From positions 215-10,853 of the forward strand of contig DBXU01000059.1 in NCBI GenBank assembly GCA_002310075.1: a stretch of 10,639 nt of DNA, written 5' to 3'. Position 1 is the stretch's first letter, and each line of letters opens with the position of its first letter. A program made the position numbers and the translations under genes. This document shows, piece after piece, positions 1 through 7,574 of the stretch. The notes under the pieces were generated by a model. The model searched no databases. It was not told the DNA's origin and worked only from the letters and a program-made list of their open reading frames with translations. The DNA comes from Bacteroidales bacterium UBA1204 (GTDB taxonomy: Bacteria > Bacteroidota > Bacteroidia > Bacteroidales > F082).

Positions 1-26
1 TAATCTGTTCTGGTTAATGCGTTCAT
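1..26 (-). CDS. purC: Partial purC: phosphoribosylaminoimidazole-succinocarboxamide synthase (N-terminal 8 codons)
   Basis: An ATG on the minus strand opens a frame reading M-N-A-L-T-R-T-D before the window ends. This closely resembles the N-terminus I recall for Bacteroidales PurC (MKALTKTDF...). PurC is the cytoplasmic SAICAR synthetase of de novo purine synthesis, joining aspartate to CAIR with ATP. The ATG lies 13 bp after the phoH stop on the same strand, consistent with a phoH-purC transcription unit, a neighbourhood I remember from Bacteroides genomes. Only 26 bases are visible, so the call rests on eight residues plus context. It could be another gene, or no gene. Confidence 0.55.
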
Positions 27-32
27 TATATG

Positions 33-78
33 CAGTTGTTTAGTTGTTCAGTTGTTCAGTTGGCAGTTGTTCGGTTGG
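33..78. repeat. Short 8-bp tandem repeat at the 3' end of phoH
   Basis: Three consecutive copies of YAGTTGTT (33-40, 41-48, 49-56) are followed by CAGTTGG, CAGTTGTT and CGGTTGG. On the minus strand this encodes the phoH tail PTEQL-PTEQL-NN and contains the stop codon. The unit length is not a multiple of three, so gain or loss of one copy would change the reading frame of the tail. Confidence 0.7.
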
Positions 79-1032
79 CTCCTCTTCTTCGTGGTGCTTC
101 TTATAAGCATTGATGATGTCTGTCACCAATTTGTGTCGCACCACATCTTTGTCATCCAGATAGATGAATTCGATGCCTTTCACATCCTTTAAAACCTCCA
201 TGGCTTGAGGAAGTCCCGAGGGCGTCTTAGGTGGCAGGTCAATTTGTGTGATGTCGCCGGTGACGATGAACTTGGCCGAGCGTCCCATGCGGGTGAGAAA
301 CATCTTCAGCTGGCTACGAGTAGCGTTTTGGGCTTCGTCGAGGATGACGAAGGCATGATCGAGAGTGCGGCCGCGCATGAAGGCCAAAGGCGCAATTTCG
401 ATGGTGTGGTCTTCGAGGTAACCCTCCAGTTTGGTGCTAGGGATCATGTCGCGCAGGGCATCATAGAGAGGTTGAAGATATGGGTCGAGCTTGTCCTTGA
501 GGTCGCCGGGGAGGAATCCAAGGTGCTCGTCGGCTTCGACGGCTGGACGTGTCAAGATGATCCTTCTCACTTGTTTGGCCTTTAATGCTCTGACGGCCAA
601 TGCCACGGCGGTATAGGTCTTGCCCGTTCCAGCGGGGCCGATGGCAAAGATTAAATCCTTTTGTTCGGAGGCAGACACCATGCGTTTCTGGTTGGCGGTG
701 ATGGCCTTGACAGGTACACCACTGCGCCCGAAGACCAACACGTCACTTTCCGACATTTTTTGTTGTAACTCGCTGTCGGTAGCCGACATCATCACGTCTT
801 CTACGGTTTGTGCGGTTAGTTTGCCAATGCGCTCCAACTGCATCATCAGGGTCTCGTAGCGACTGGCGAAATATTCTATCTCATCGTCATCGCCAATCAC
901 TTTTACGAAGTCGCCGCGAGCGATGATTTTGAGTTTGGGAAACATGCTTTTCACAAGCTCCAGATACTTGTCGTTGGGCCCATGGAGTTCCTTGGGATCC
1001 ACATTGTCGATTTGAAGAATCTGTTCTGCCAT
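40..1032 (-). CDS. phoH: PhoH family ATPase
   Basis: A 330-residue cytoplasmic P-loop ATPase of the PhoH family. Visible motifs in order are: Walker A GPAGTGKT at residues 132-139, TRPAVEADE at about 161-169, Walker B with VILDEAQN at 229-236, and GDITQIDLP at 259-267. The N-terminal 115 residues form the variable region found in bacterial PhoH proteins. The family was named from an E. coli phosphate-starvation gene; related proteins are linked to RNA metabolism, but the exact role is unsettled. The C-terminus is acidic and ends in a repeated PTEQL built from a DNA microrepeat. The chosen ATG gives MAEQILQIDN and sits just downstream of a Bacteroidota-type -7 box. The gene is divergent from the SAM hydrolase gene, and probably purC follows it. 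Family assignment is very secure; physiological role is not. Confidence 0.95.
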   Translation of the reverse strand: MAEQILQIDNVDPKELHGPNDKYLELVKSMFPKLKIIARGDFVKVIGDDDEIEYFASRYETLMMQLERIGKLTAQTVEDVMMSATDSELQQKMSESDVLVFGRSGVPVKAITANQKRMVSASEQKDLIFAIGPAGTGKTYTAVALAVRALKAKQVRRIILTRPAVEADEHLGFLPGDLKDKLDPYLQPLYDALRDMIPSTKLEGYLEDHTIEIAPLAFMRGRTLDHAFVILDEAQNATRSQLKMFLTRMGRSAKFIVTGDITQIDLPPKTPSGLPQAMEVLKDVKGIEFIYLDDKDVVRHKLVTDIINAYKKHHEEEEPTEQLPTEQLNN

Positions 1033-1049
1033 TGTCGGTTATTTGCTCG

Positions 1050-1057
1050 CAAAGATA
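1050..1057 (-). promoter_or_regulatory. Candidate -7 box of the phoH promoter
   Basis: The minus strand reads TATCTTTG, matching the Bacteroidota sigma-ABfr -7 consensus TAnnTTTG. It is 17 bp upstream of the phoH ATG, which implies a short leader of roughly 14 nt. I see no good TTTG/TTG -33 box at 19-21 bp spacing, so the call depends on the -7 match and position. Confidence 0.45.
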
Positions 1058-1150
1058 GTTTTTTTTGAGGACATACTTCCATCCTTTTGACGGGAATAAA
1101 AAAATGAATAAAAAAACAAAAATTGTTTCGTTCAATTGACATAAATGCTA

Positions 1151-1158
1151 TACCTTTG
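1151..1158 (+). promoter_or_regulatory. Candidate -7 box of the SAM hydrolase gene promoter
   Basis: TACCTTTG fits the TAnnTTTG consensus and lies 29 bp before the ATG at 1188. The -33 region is weak: TTTC at 1126-1129 is 21 bp upstream. An inverted repeat AAACAA/TTGTTT (1114-1119 and 1123-1128, 3-bp centre) overlaps this position and could be an operator or merely A/T-rich sequence. Between it and the phoH -7 box lies about 90 bp of A/T-rich divergent intergenic DNA. Confidence 0.5.
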
Positions 1159-1187
1159 CAACATCACTCACAGGGGGACGAGACTAT

Positions 1188-2003
1188 ATGGCAATCATCA
1201 CATTAACAAGCGATTGGGGTAGCACCGATTATTATGCTGCTGCGGTAAAAGGCGCCCTGTTGTCTCGTTTGCCGAATGCCACCATCGTTGACATTACACA
1301 CGAAATAGAACCATACAACATCTCACAAGCCGGTTTTACCCTGAAAAACTGTTATCGTAGTTTTCCGCCAGGTACCATTCATATCATTGCTGTTGACACA
1401 ATAGAATCCTTGGAAAACCCTCATGTCGTTGTCAAGGCTGAAGGACAGTATTTCATCTCTACTGATAATGGTATTTTTAGTCATATCCTCGATGGGAAGT
1501 TTGACGAGGCAGTGATCATCGACGTTCCCCAAGATACCGACTTCTTCACTTTTGCCGCACGTGACCGTTTTGCCAAAGTGGCAGTGATGATCGCCAATGG
1601 AGAGCCCTTGTCGAACATTGGCGCGCGTCGGGAACAACTGAATCGGGGAGGAGCCTTCTGCGCCGTCACGCATGGCAATACCATCGAAGGTGTAGTGATG
1701 TATATCGATTCCTATGAGAATCTGATTACCAATATATCAAAAGAAGTGTTTGAGGCCGAACGTCGTGGTCGCGACTTTACCATCATGGTGAAAGGCGATT
1801 TGTATACTGTCGACAAAATCTCCGACAGTTATCTCGATGTCGACATCGTCGACTTGGTGGCCATCTTTGGCACACACGGCTATCTTGAGCTAGCTTTAAA
1901 CAAGGCGCCTTTGGCCTCGCTTTGTGGCATCGAGCTGGCCTCCGTCATCAAGGTGGTGTTTCACGATGACAAGCCTCTGCCCCCCACGGGATCATTGTTT
2001 TAA
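1188..2003 (+). CDS. SAM hydrolase / SAM hydroxide adenosyltransferase family protein (DUF62)
   Basis: A 271-residue protein with no signal peptide. The N-terminal ITLTSDWGSTDYY (residues 4-16), VDITH (34-38), STDNGIFS (91-98) and TFAARDRFA (121-129) mark the DUF62 family, relatives of fluorinase and the chlorinase SalL. Characterised members hydrolyse S-adenosylmethionine to adenosine and methionine. As I recall the family, the water-activating Asp-Arg-His triad lies in motifs like VDPGVGxxRR and TFHGRD. Here the Asp is present (D70, in AVDTIESLEN), but the Arg position is N77 and the His position is A123. Activity is therefore uncertain. An AGGGGGA stretch about 10 bp before the ATG is one of the few Shine-Dalgarno-like sites in the window. 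The 3' end overlaps the convergent PAP2 gene by 12 bp. Confidence 0.9.
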   Translation: MAIITLTSDWGSTDYYAAAVKGALLSRLPNATIVDITHEIEPYNISQAGFTLKNCYRSFPPGTIHIIAVDTIESLENPHVVVKAEGQYFISTDNGIFSHILDGKFDEAVIIDVPQDTDFFTFAARDRFAKVAVMIANGEPLSNIGARREQLNRGGAFCAVTHGNTIEGVVMYIDSYENLITNISKEVFEAERRGRDFTIMVKGDLYTVDKISDSYLDVDIVDLVAIFGTHGYLELALNKAPLASLCGIELASVIKVVFHDDKPLPPTGSLF

Positions 2004-2570
2004 AGACTCCTTGTTTTTTAATAGAACAAGCTGGAACACCTTCCAAAGAATCAACCCAACCAGAATACCTAAAACGGCACCACAGAAGATGTCGCCAGGG
2101 TAATGGAATCCCAGATAAATACGGCTGTAGCTTGAGATGAAAGCCCAAAGGTAAAGCACGATCCCTACCCTTGCCCGATTTTTACGTATGGCTGCCGTCA
2201 TGAAAGCCGCTATGGCAAAGGTGTTGGCGGCATGGGAAGACACGAATCCGTATTTCCCGCCTGCCATACCTTTAGGAAGATATATCAAGTTTTGAAGATC
2301 GACATTGTAGCATGGCCTCAAACGTTGAAAGAGAGGTTTGCAGACATGGGCGGAGAGCTGGTCGGAACATAGAACGACTATCCCTAAGGCGATAAAAATC
2401 CACCAACAACGTTTGCCGTATTGTTTCACCGTCCAATATATCATCAAAAGATAGAGAGGCAGCCAGACCCACATCTGGGTGACGGCAATCATCACCTTAT
2501 CCATCCAATCGGTGTGAAGACCATTGAGGAAAAGGAAAAAACGTTCGTCAAGGGTGCCGAGTGCTTCCAT
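1992..2570 (-). CDS. PAP2 family membrane phosphatase
   Basis: A 192-residue multi-pass inner-membrane protein with the three-part acid phosphatase signature: K78-x6-R85-P86 (KPLFQRLRP), S111-S112-H113 in place of the usual PSGH, and S149-R150-x5-H156-x3-D160 (SRIYLGFHYPGD). H113 and H156 are the expected catalytic histidines. Hydrophobic segments are visible at about 33-47, 56-70, 112-127, 134-148 and 161-184. Family members dephosphorylate phosphatidic acid, undecaprenyl pyrophosphate or lipid A phosphates; the substrate cannot be read from the sequence. As the last gene of the ricT-gldH-PBP-obgE operon, 15 bp after obgE, a role in recycling the undecaprenyl carrier used by the upstream PBP pathway is a reasonable inference. 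The ATG is chosen because no plausible earlier start exists before the obgE stop. Confidence 0.92.
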   Translation of the reverse strand: MEALGTLDERFFLFLNGLHTDWMDKVMIAVTQMWVWLPLYLLMIYWTVKQYGKRCWWIFIALGIVVLCSDQLSAHVCKPLFQRLRPCYNVDLQNLIYLPKGMAGGKYGFVSSHAANTFAIAAFMTAAIRKNRARVGIVLYLWAFISSYSRIYLGFHYPGDIFCGAVLGILVGLILWKVFQLVLLKNKESLKQ

Positions 2571-2585
2571 GGCCTTTTACGTTGA

Positions 2586-3596
2586 TCACCAATCTTCTTC
2601 CTCGTCGGCTTTGTTCAGCGTCAGCCAAATCAAATCCTTCAGCTCGTCGATGCCCTTGCCGGCAACGGAACTGATGAAGACATGCGGGACCTTCTTGGGA
2701 AGGTGCTTTTTGATTTCCTTGATGGTGTCGTCGTCCACCAAGTCGCACTTCGTGACAGCGAGGATGCGGTCTTTGTCCATCAGCTCGGGGTTGTATTTCT
2801 TCAACTCGTTGAGCAGAATGTCGTATTCTTTTTTCACATCTTCGCTGATGGCAGGCACCATAAACAATAGGGTCGAGTTTCTCTCGATATGTTTTAGGAA
2901 TCTGATGCCAAGCCCTTTGCCTTCGGCAGCGCCTTCGATGATGCCTGGGATGTCGGCCATGACGAAACTGCGGTGGCCTCGATAGCTGACGATGCCCAGG
3001 TTGGGCACAAGGGTGGTGAAGGGATAGTCGGCAATCTCGGGTTTGGCTGCTGAGACAACAGACAGCAAGGTGGACTTGCCGGCGTTGGGGAAGCCGACCA
3101 ATCCGACATCGGCCAGCAGTTTCAGCTCCAAGGTGATCCATTCCTCTTGGTTGGGCTCGCCAGGTTGGGCAAACTTGGGCGCTTGTTGGGTGGCTGTCTT
3201 GAAGAAGGCGTTGCCCTTGCCGCCGCGACCTCCTTTAAGGAGCACCACGGTCTGACCGTCTTCTGTGATTTCGCCCATCATGGTATGGTCTTCCGAGCGA
3301 TAGGCCACTGTGCCCAAAGGCACGTCGATGAAGACATCGTCGCCGGCAGCACCGGTGAGTTGGTTTCTGCCTCCGGGCACGCCGTCACCAGCAAAGATGT
3401 GCTTGGTGTAACGCAGGTGGAGCAGGGTCCATAGCTGGGCATTGCCCCTCAATACGACGTTGCCGCCGCGTCCCCCATCACCACCGTCGGGACCTCCTTT
3501 TGGGATGTATTTCTCGCGACGGAAATGCAACGACCCCGAACCTCCTTTGCCTGAACGGCAGAATATCTTGACGTAATCAACAAAATTTGAGTTCAT
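2586..3596 (-). CDS. obgE: Obg family GTPase ObgE/CgtA
   Basis: A 336-residue GTPase involved in 50S ribosomal subunit maturation and (p)ppGpp-linked growth control. The glycine-rich Obg fold fills residues 1-160, with the diagnostic [16 protein letters not shown] (30-45) and [10 protein letters not shown] (121-130). The G domain follows: G1 GFPNAGKST (168-176), switch I PFTTL (192-196), G3 DIPG (215-218), G4 TKCD (282-285, Thr where NKxD is usual) and G5 SSVAGKG (309-315). The protein ends soon after G5 with an acidic tail, ADEEEDW. It has no room for the C-terminal OCT domain of Bacillus-type Obg and lacks the E. coli-type extension (about 390 residues there). It is the fourth gene of a minus-strand operon, 17 bp after the PBP gene and 15 bp before the PAP2 gene. 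Confidence 0.97.
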   Translation of the reverse strand: MNSNFVDYVKIFCRSGKGGSGSLHFRREKYIPKGGPDGGDGGRGGNVVLRGNAQLWTLLHLRYTKHIFAGDGVPGGRNQLTGAAGDDVFIDVPLGTVAYRSEDHTMMGEITEDGQTVVLLKGGRGGKGNAFFKTATQQAPKFAQPGEPNQEEWITLELKLLADVGLVGFPNAGKSTLLSVVSAAKPEIADYPFTTLVPNLGIVSYRGHRSFVMADIPGIIEGAAEGKGLGIRFLKHIERNSTLLFMVPAISEDVKKEYDILLNELKKYNPELMDKDRILAVTKCDLVDDDTIKEIKKHLPKKVPHVFISSVAGKGIDELKDLIWLTLNKADEEEDW

Positions 3597-3613
3597 TGTC
3601 TCGGTTTTTTTCG

Positions 3614-5863
3614 TTAAAACTCATCGATGTATTCGATGCTTTCGTCACCTTCCGACTGCCAACAGTTGAAGTCGAGATCCACGCCGGGCGCATAGGGCTT
3701 CGGGAAGTCGCCCTTGCTGATGTTAAGGTCAGAATCGTTGTACACTTTCTTCATATACATGGCCCAGATGGGCAATGCCGTGTGGGAGCCTTGACCTAAG
3801 CGGGTGGAGCGGAAGTGTACGCTGCGGTCCTCGGCGCCAACCCAAACGCCTGTGGTGAGGTCGGGAGTGATGCCCATGAAGTAACCGTCGCTGTTTTTCT
3901 GCGTGGTGCCGGTCTTGCCTGCAATGGGGTTGTTGAAGCCATACAGCGAACGCAGACGAATACCAGTGCCACTTTGCACCACGCCTTTCATCAGCTCGAC
4001 CATCTTATAGGCAGTCACTTCGCTCATGGCCTCCGACTCTTCGGGGCTGAAACGTTGGATGACGTTGCCGTTCTTGTCTTCGATCTTCGTGATGAACATG
4101 GGTTTGACATAGACGCCTTGGTTGGCGAAGGTGCTCATGGCGCCGACCATCTCGATGAGTTTCAAGTCGCAAACACCCAGGCATATGGAGGGCACAGCGT
4201 CGATAGGTGACTCAACGCCCATGCGACGTGCCATGCTGATGACCGCCTCAGGGCCGAATTGGTTCATCAGATAGGCAGAGATCCAGTTGTTCGACTGAGC
4301 CAATGCGTTTTTCAACGAAATCTCGCCGCCTCCGCCGCCCGAGTTACCTGGTGACCAGATACGTCCGTCAGGAAGCTGGATGTTGTATGGGATGTTGGGG
4401 ATTCTTGTACAAGGTGTGTATTCGCCTTCCTGCATCGCCAATGAATAGACAAAGGGCTTGAACGTGGAACCCACCTGACGGCGGGCTTGTGTGACATGGT
4501 CGTATTTGAAGAAACGGTAGTCCAAACCGCCTACATAGGCTTTCACATGACCCGTGTGTGATTCGATGGAGATCAAGCTGGCCTGCAGGAACCACTTGTA
4601 GTATCGGATGGAATCCATGGGCGACATGACCGTGTCGATGGGGCCGTTCCACGAGAAGAGGGTCATGGGAACGGGACGGTTGAATTCAGCCAAAATGGAA
4701 TCCCAGCACACGCCTTCTTCCTTAAGGGAACGATAACGCTCGGTACGTTTCACTGACGTCTCCATGATGTGGTCGATTTCATCGGCAGTGATGTTGGAGA
4801 AAGGAGCGTTCTTATAACCTTTCCAATGGTTGAAGAACATAGGCTGCAGCTCTTTGCCCATGAATTCGCTGACGGCTTCTTCGGCATACCGCTGCATACG
4901 CGAGTCGATGGTCGTATAAATCTTAAGGCCGTCGCGGTAGATGTTATAGGGTTTGCCGTCGAAGTTCTTGGTGTTTTTCGCCCATTCGTTGAGCTCGCCT
5001 CTCAGGAACTCACGGAAGTAGGTGGCTTGTCCCGTGTTGTGGTCCATGATGCCGAAATGCGACATGTCGAGAGGAATCTGTGAGATAGAGTCGCATTCTG
5101 CTTGGGTGATGAAACCGTTCTCGGCCATTTTTTGGAGTACGAGGTTGCGTCGGTTCAACGAGCGTTCGGGGTTGCGGATGGGACTGAAACGGGTGGGGGC
5201 GTTGACGACGCCTGCCATCAAGGCCGACTCTTCGATGCTGAGCTGTTTCGGGGTCTTGTCGAAGAAGGTCTTTGCGGCAGAGCGTATGCCGAAGGCGTTG
5301 TGTCCAAAGGCCACCGTGTTAAGGTACATGGCGATGATCTCCTCCTTTGAGTAGTTGTGCTCAAGCTTGGTGGCGGTAATCCATTCTTGGAATTTACGCA
5401 AGACCAATCTGGGGGTACTCAGGTTCTCGCCACGTGGGAAGAGGTTCTTGGCCAGTTGCTGGGTGATGGTGCTGCCGCCGCCTTTCTTCTTACCTGTGAG
5501 GACGCCAAACGCCACACGGAACAAAGCCTTCTCGTCGATGCCGGAGTGCTCGGTGAAACGTTCGTCTTCGATGCTGATCAGCGCCTCAGGAAGGTAAGGC
5601 GACAGCTCGCTGTAACGCACATTGGAACGGTTTTCCACGTAATAGGAGCCAAGCAGCTTGCCATCGCAAGAGTAGATCTCGGTGGCAAGGTTGGTTTTGG
5701 GATTCTCCAGCTCGTCGAAGGTGGGCATGGTACCAAAGATGCCGGTGGCCACACAGATGAAAAACAGGATGAGGAACGCCAGCAAGCCTCCAAAGGCAAT
5801 CCATAGTTTCTGGACAGCTGTTTTCGGCTTCTTGCCAGCTTTTTTCTTGTTGTTATCGTTCAT
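3614..5863 (-). CDS. mrcA: Class A penicillin-binding protein 1A (bifunctional transglycosylase/transpeptidase)
   Basis: A 749-residue peptidoglycan synthase with a short Lys-rich cytoplasmic tail and one membrane anchor (about 19-43), the rest periplasmic. The GT51 glycosyltransferase domain shows [10 protein letters not shown] (99-108, catalytic Glu at 99), [16 protein letters not shown] (128-143) and a [10 protein letters not shown] motif (173-182). The transpeptidase domain shows S466-T-F-K469 (nucleophile Ser466), S524-N-N526 and K650-T-G652. About 110 residues between the two domains form a linker that I do not recognise as a separate domain. Both catalytic centres look intact, so full polymerase and cross-linking activity, and beta-lactam binding, are expected. 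The gene starts 3 bp after the gldH stop, so translational coupling is likely. The symbol is assigned by family, not strict orthology to E. coli. Confidence 0.96.
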   Translation of the reverse strand: MNDNNKKKAGKKPKTAVQKLWIAFGGLLAFLILFFICVATGIFGTMPTFDELENPKTNLATEIYSCDGKLLGSYYVENRSNVRYSELSPYLPEALISIEDERFTEHSGIDEKALFRVAFGVLTGKKKGGGSTITQQLAKNLFPRGENLSTPRLVLRKFQEWITATKLEHNYSKEEIIAMYLNTVAFGHNAFGIRSAAKTFFDKTPKQLSIEESALMAGVVNAPTRFSPIRNPERSLNRRNLVLQKMAENGFITQAECDSISQIPLDMSHFGIMDHNTGQATYFREFLRGELNEWAKNTKNFDGKPYNIYRDGLKIYTTIDSRMQRYAEEAVSEFMGKELQPMFFNHWKGYKNAPFSNITADEIDHIMETSVKRTERYRSLKEEGVCWDSILAEFNRPVPMTLFSWNGPIDTVMSPMDSIRYYKWFLQASLISIESHTGHVKAYVGGLDYRFFKYDHVTQARRQVGSTFKPFVYSLAMQEGEYTPCTRIPNIPYNIQLPDGRIWSPGNSGGGGGEISLKNALAQSNNWISAYLMNQFGPEAVISMARRMGVESPIDAVPSICLGVCDLKLIEMVGAMSTFANQGVYVKPMFITKIEDKNGNVIQRFSPEESEAMSEVTAYKMVELMKGVVQSGTGIRLRSLYGFNNPIAGKTGTTQKNSDGYFMGITPDLTTGVWVGAEDRSVHFRSTRLGQGSHTALPIWAMYMKKVYNDSDLNISKGDFPKPYAPGVDLDFNCWQSEGDESIEYIDEF

Positions 5864-5866
5864 GTC

Positions 5867-6331
5867 TTATTTTTTTTCGATGAATAGTCCAATATCTGAA
5901 ATGCCCTTAAGCACGGGTTCGCGCATGGCCTGTTCGATTTCGAAATGGTATGAGCCTGTCAGAGGGAAGCGTAGGTTGTCGTTCAGCGGGATGCGAAGGT
6001 CACGCATGCTGCCGCTACTTTTCCCGATCCACCGTCCTTCAGGTGTGGCCAAGGTGCACTCTATCGTGTCGTGAGTGAGGTTGCCATTGGGCATTCGGGT
6101 GTGTAGAAAGACGAACAGGTTGCTGTATCGGTAGTTTTCCAGATGACGCAGTTCAAGGCCGAAGACGTAGCCGTTGATGGTGTCGTCGACATCGACGTCG
6201 AAGCCGACCTTTTCTTCTTGACGCCATTCGGCTTCAGGGATGATGGTGCGCTTGTTGAATGAAGTGTCGGTGCACGACGCTACGCCTAATGCCAAGCCGA
6301 TTCCGATGATCCAGTTGAATGCTTTTTTCAT
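5867..6331 (-). CDS. gldH: GldH family lipoprotein
   Basis: A 154-residue lipoprotein. A positively charged, hydrophobic signal (1-19) ends in the lipobox V-A-S-C with the lipidated Cys at 20. The mature part has features I associate with GldH: E35-W36 early on, FGLELRHLENYRYSNLFVFL (57-76), TPEGRWIG (96-103) and near the C-terminus FEIEQAMR (130-137) with GISDIGLFIEKK. GldH is required for gliding in Flavobacterium johnsoniae, but homologues persist in non-gliding Bacteroidales, where the function is unknown. It sits between ricT (11 bp upstream) and the class A PBP (3 bp downstream), an arrangement I recall from other Bacteroidales. Context suggests an envelope or peptidoglycan-related job rather than motility. 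Confidence 0.9.
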   Translation of the reverse strand: MKKAFNWIIGIGLALGVASCTDTSFNKRTIIPEAEWRQEEKVGFDVDVDDTINGYVFGLELRHLENYRYSNLFVFLHTRMPNGNLTHDTIECTLATPEGRWIGKSSGSMRDLRIPLNDNLRFPLTGSYHFEIEQAMREPVLKGISDIGLFIEKK

Positions 6332-6342
6332 GTCAGATCGCT

Positions 6343-7461
6343 TTAGTCACTCATCTTCTTAAGGTCAGCCTCGCCATAACCTTCGTTGGTGTTGGTGTGG
6401 GCTTCCGTAGTCACGGCGTAGTCTTCAAGACATTCGGGCATCTGTCCTTTCTTGTTCAAGGCGATGATTTCTTTCACCTTGTCGACGGGAATAGCCATTA
6501 TATTGCCTTTGTCGTTGGTATAGGAATACCACATGATGCCTTTGAAGACGTCGTTTTTCTGGTGTATGGCATCGCCGCTTTTGAATTTCAGGACGATGTC
6601 GGGGTCCGAGAAGCTCTTCAAGGCTTCCACATAGGCTTCGTATTCGAAGTTGAGGCAGCATTTCAGTTTGCCACATTGGCCGGCCAGCTTTTGTGGGTTG
6701 GGGGAGAGTTGCTGCACACGGGCCACCCCGGTCGTAACGGATTGGAAATTGGAAATCCAGGAGGCGCAGCAGAGCTCGCGGCCACATGAGCCTATGCCGC
6801 CCAACTTGGCCGATTCCTGGCGCACGCCAATTTGTCGCATCTCGACCCTGACGCGGAATTCTTCCGCCAGTTTCTTGATGAGTTCGCGGAAATCGACACG
6901 GCCGTCGGCGGTATAGTAGAAGATGGCTTTCGTCTTGTCGCCCTGGTATTCCACATCGTTGAGTTTCATCTCCAAGCCGAGGTTCTCGGCGATGACGCGG
7001 GTGCGCGACAGGGTGTCTTTTTCCAATTTGATGGCAGACAGCCATTTCTCCACGTCGTTAGCCCTCGCACGGCGATAGATGGACTTCATCTCGTTGATTG
7101 GCGTGCGGAAATGCTTGCGTTTCATCTGACGCTCCACAATCTCGCCCAACAAGGTGACGATGCCGATATCGTGGCCTATGGCAGCCTCAACAGCCACCAA
7201 CTCGCCTACTTCAAGGTTGAGGTCTTCAGGGTACACGAAATAGTCCTTGCGGTCGTTCTTGAAACGGACCTCCGCCAAACAAACATTTCCTTCCACATTC
7301 TGACCTTCATAGTCCTTCAGCCAGTCGAACTGGTTCAGCTTGCAGCGGCCGCAAGAAAGCACCTTTTGCCCTGGAGCATACTCTTCGCTGAGCTGACAAC
7401 CTCTGTGCAATAAAGGGTCGTCAAAGTTGCTGTTTTCTGTTTTATATTGATTGTCAGTCAT
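6343..7461 (-). CDS. ricT: PSP1 domain protein, RicT (YaaT) family
   Basis: A 372-residue cytoplasmic protein with the PSP1 C-terminal region and the RicT cysteine clusters: GSCGRELCC (C226, C231, C232) and QCGKLKCC (C263, C268, C269). In Bacillus subtilis RicT works with RicA and RicF as an Fe-S complex that promotes RNase Y-dependent mRNA maturation; whether Bacteroidota have RicA/RicF partners is unclear to me. The N-terminal 60 residues carry further cysteines (C22, C37-x2-C40, C61), suggesting another metal or Fe-S site. I chose the ATG at 7461 (MTDNQYK); an in-frame TTG two codons upstream is possible but unnecessary. First gene of the ricT-gldH-PBP-obgE-PAP2 operon, divergent from lemA. 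Confidence 0.92.
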   Translation of the reverse strand: MTDNQYKTENSNFDDPLLHRGCQLSEEYAPGQKVLSCGRCKLNQFDWLKDYEGQNVEGNVCLAEVRFKNDRKDYFVYPEDLNLEVGELVAVEAAIGHDIGIVTLLGEIVERQMKRKHFRTPINEMKSIYRRARANDVEKWLSAIKLEKDTLSRTRVIAENLGLEMKLNDVEYQGDKTKAIFYYTADGRVDFRELIKKLAEEFRVRVEMRQIGVRQESAKLGGIGSCGRELCCASWISNFQSVTTGVARVQQLSPNPQKLAGQCGKLKCCLNFEYEAYVEALKSFSDPDIVLKFKSGDAIHQKNDVFKGIMWYSYTNDKGNIMAIPVDKVKEIIALNKKGQMPECLEDYAVTTEAHTNTNEGYGEADLKKMSD

Positions 7462-7496
7462 TTGCAAAATTCAATTATTATGATGTGTATAAACTG

Positions 7497-7504
7497 CAAA
7501 AGTA
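7497..7504 (-). promoter_or_regulatory. Candidate -7 box of the ricT operon promoter
   Basis: The minus strand reads TACTTTTG, matching TAnnTTTG, 35 bp upstream of the ricT ATG. No convincing -33 box is present at the usual spacing. It would drive the whole five-gene minus-strand operon. It lies back to back with the lemA -7 box, 13 bp apart. Confidence 0.45.
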
Positions 7505-7517
7505 CAAAAAAAAACTA

Positions 7518-7525
7518 TATCTTTG
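7518..7525 (+). promoter_or_regulatory. Candidate -7 box of the lemA promoter
   Basis: TATCTTTG matches TAnnTTTG, 49 bp before the lemA ATG. The expected -33 position (about 7494-7497) coincides with the ricT -7 box and reads CTGC, a poor match. The start region has no Shine-Dalgarno sequence; it is A-rich, as is usual in this phylum. Confidence 0.45.
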
Positions 7526-7574
7526 TGGCCGAAATTGATGAATACATAAGTTTAACCATAAAAAATATGTCATT

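Noticed and set aside
2010..2030. CTTGTT/AACAAG hairpin near the end of the PAP2 gene as a bidirectional terminator
   Set aside because: Only six base pairs, a 9-nt loop, no following T-tract on either strand, and it is coding DNA.
3640..3648. An isolated TTTCGTCAC near the 3' end of the PBP gene
   Set aside because: Single copy within codons for the acidic C-terminus, with no periodic neighbours; taken as coincidence.
7462..7467. TTG start two codons upstream of the ricT ATG
   Set aside because: The ATG at 7461 is a normal start, and nothing favours the rare codon.
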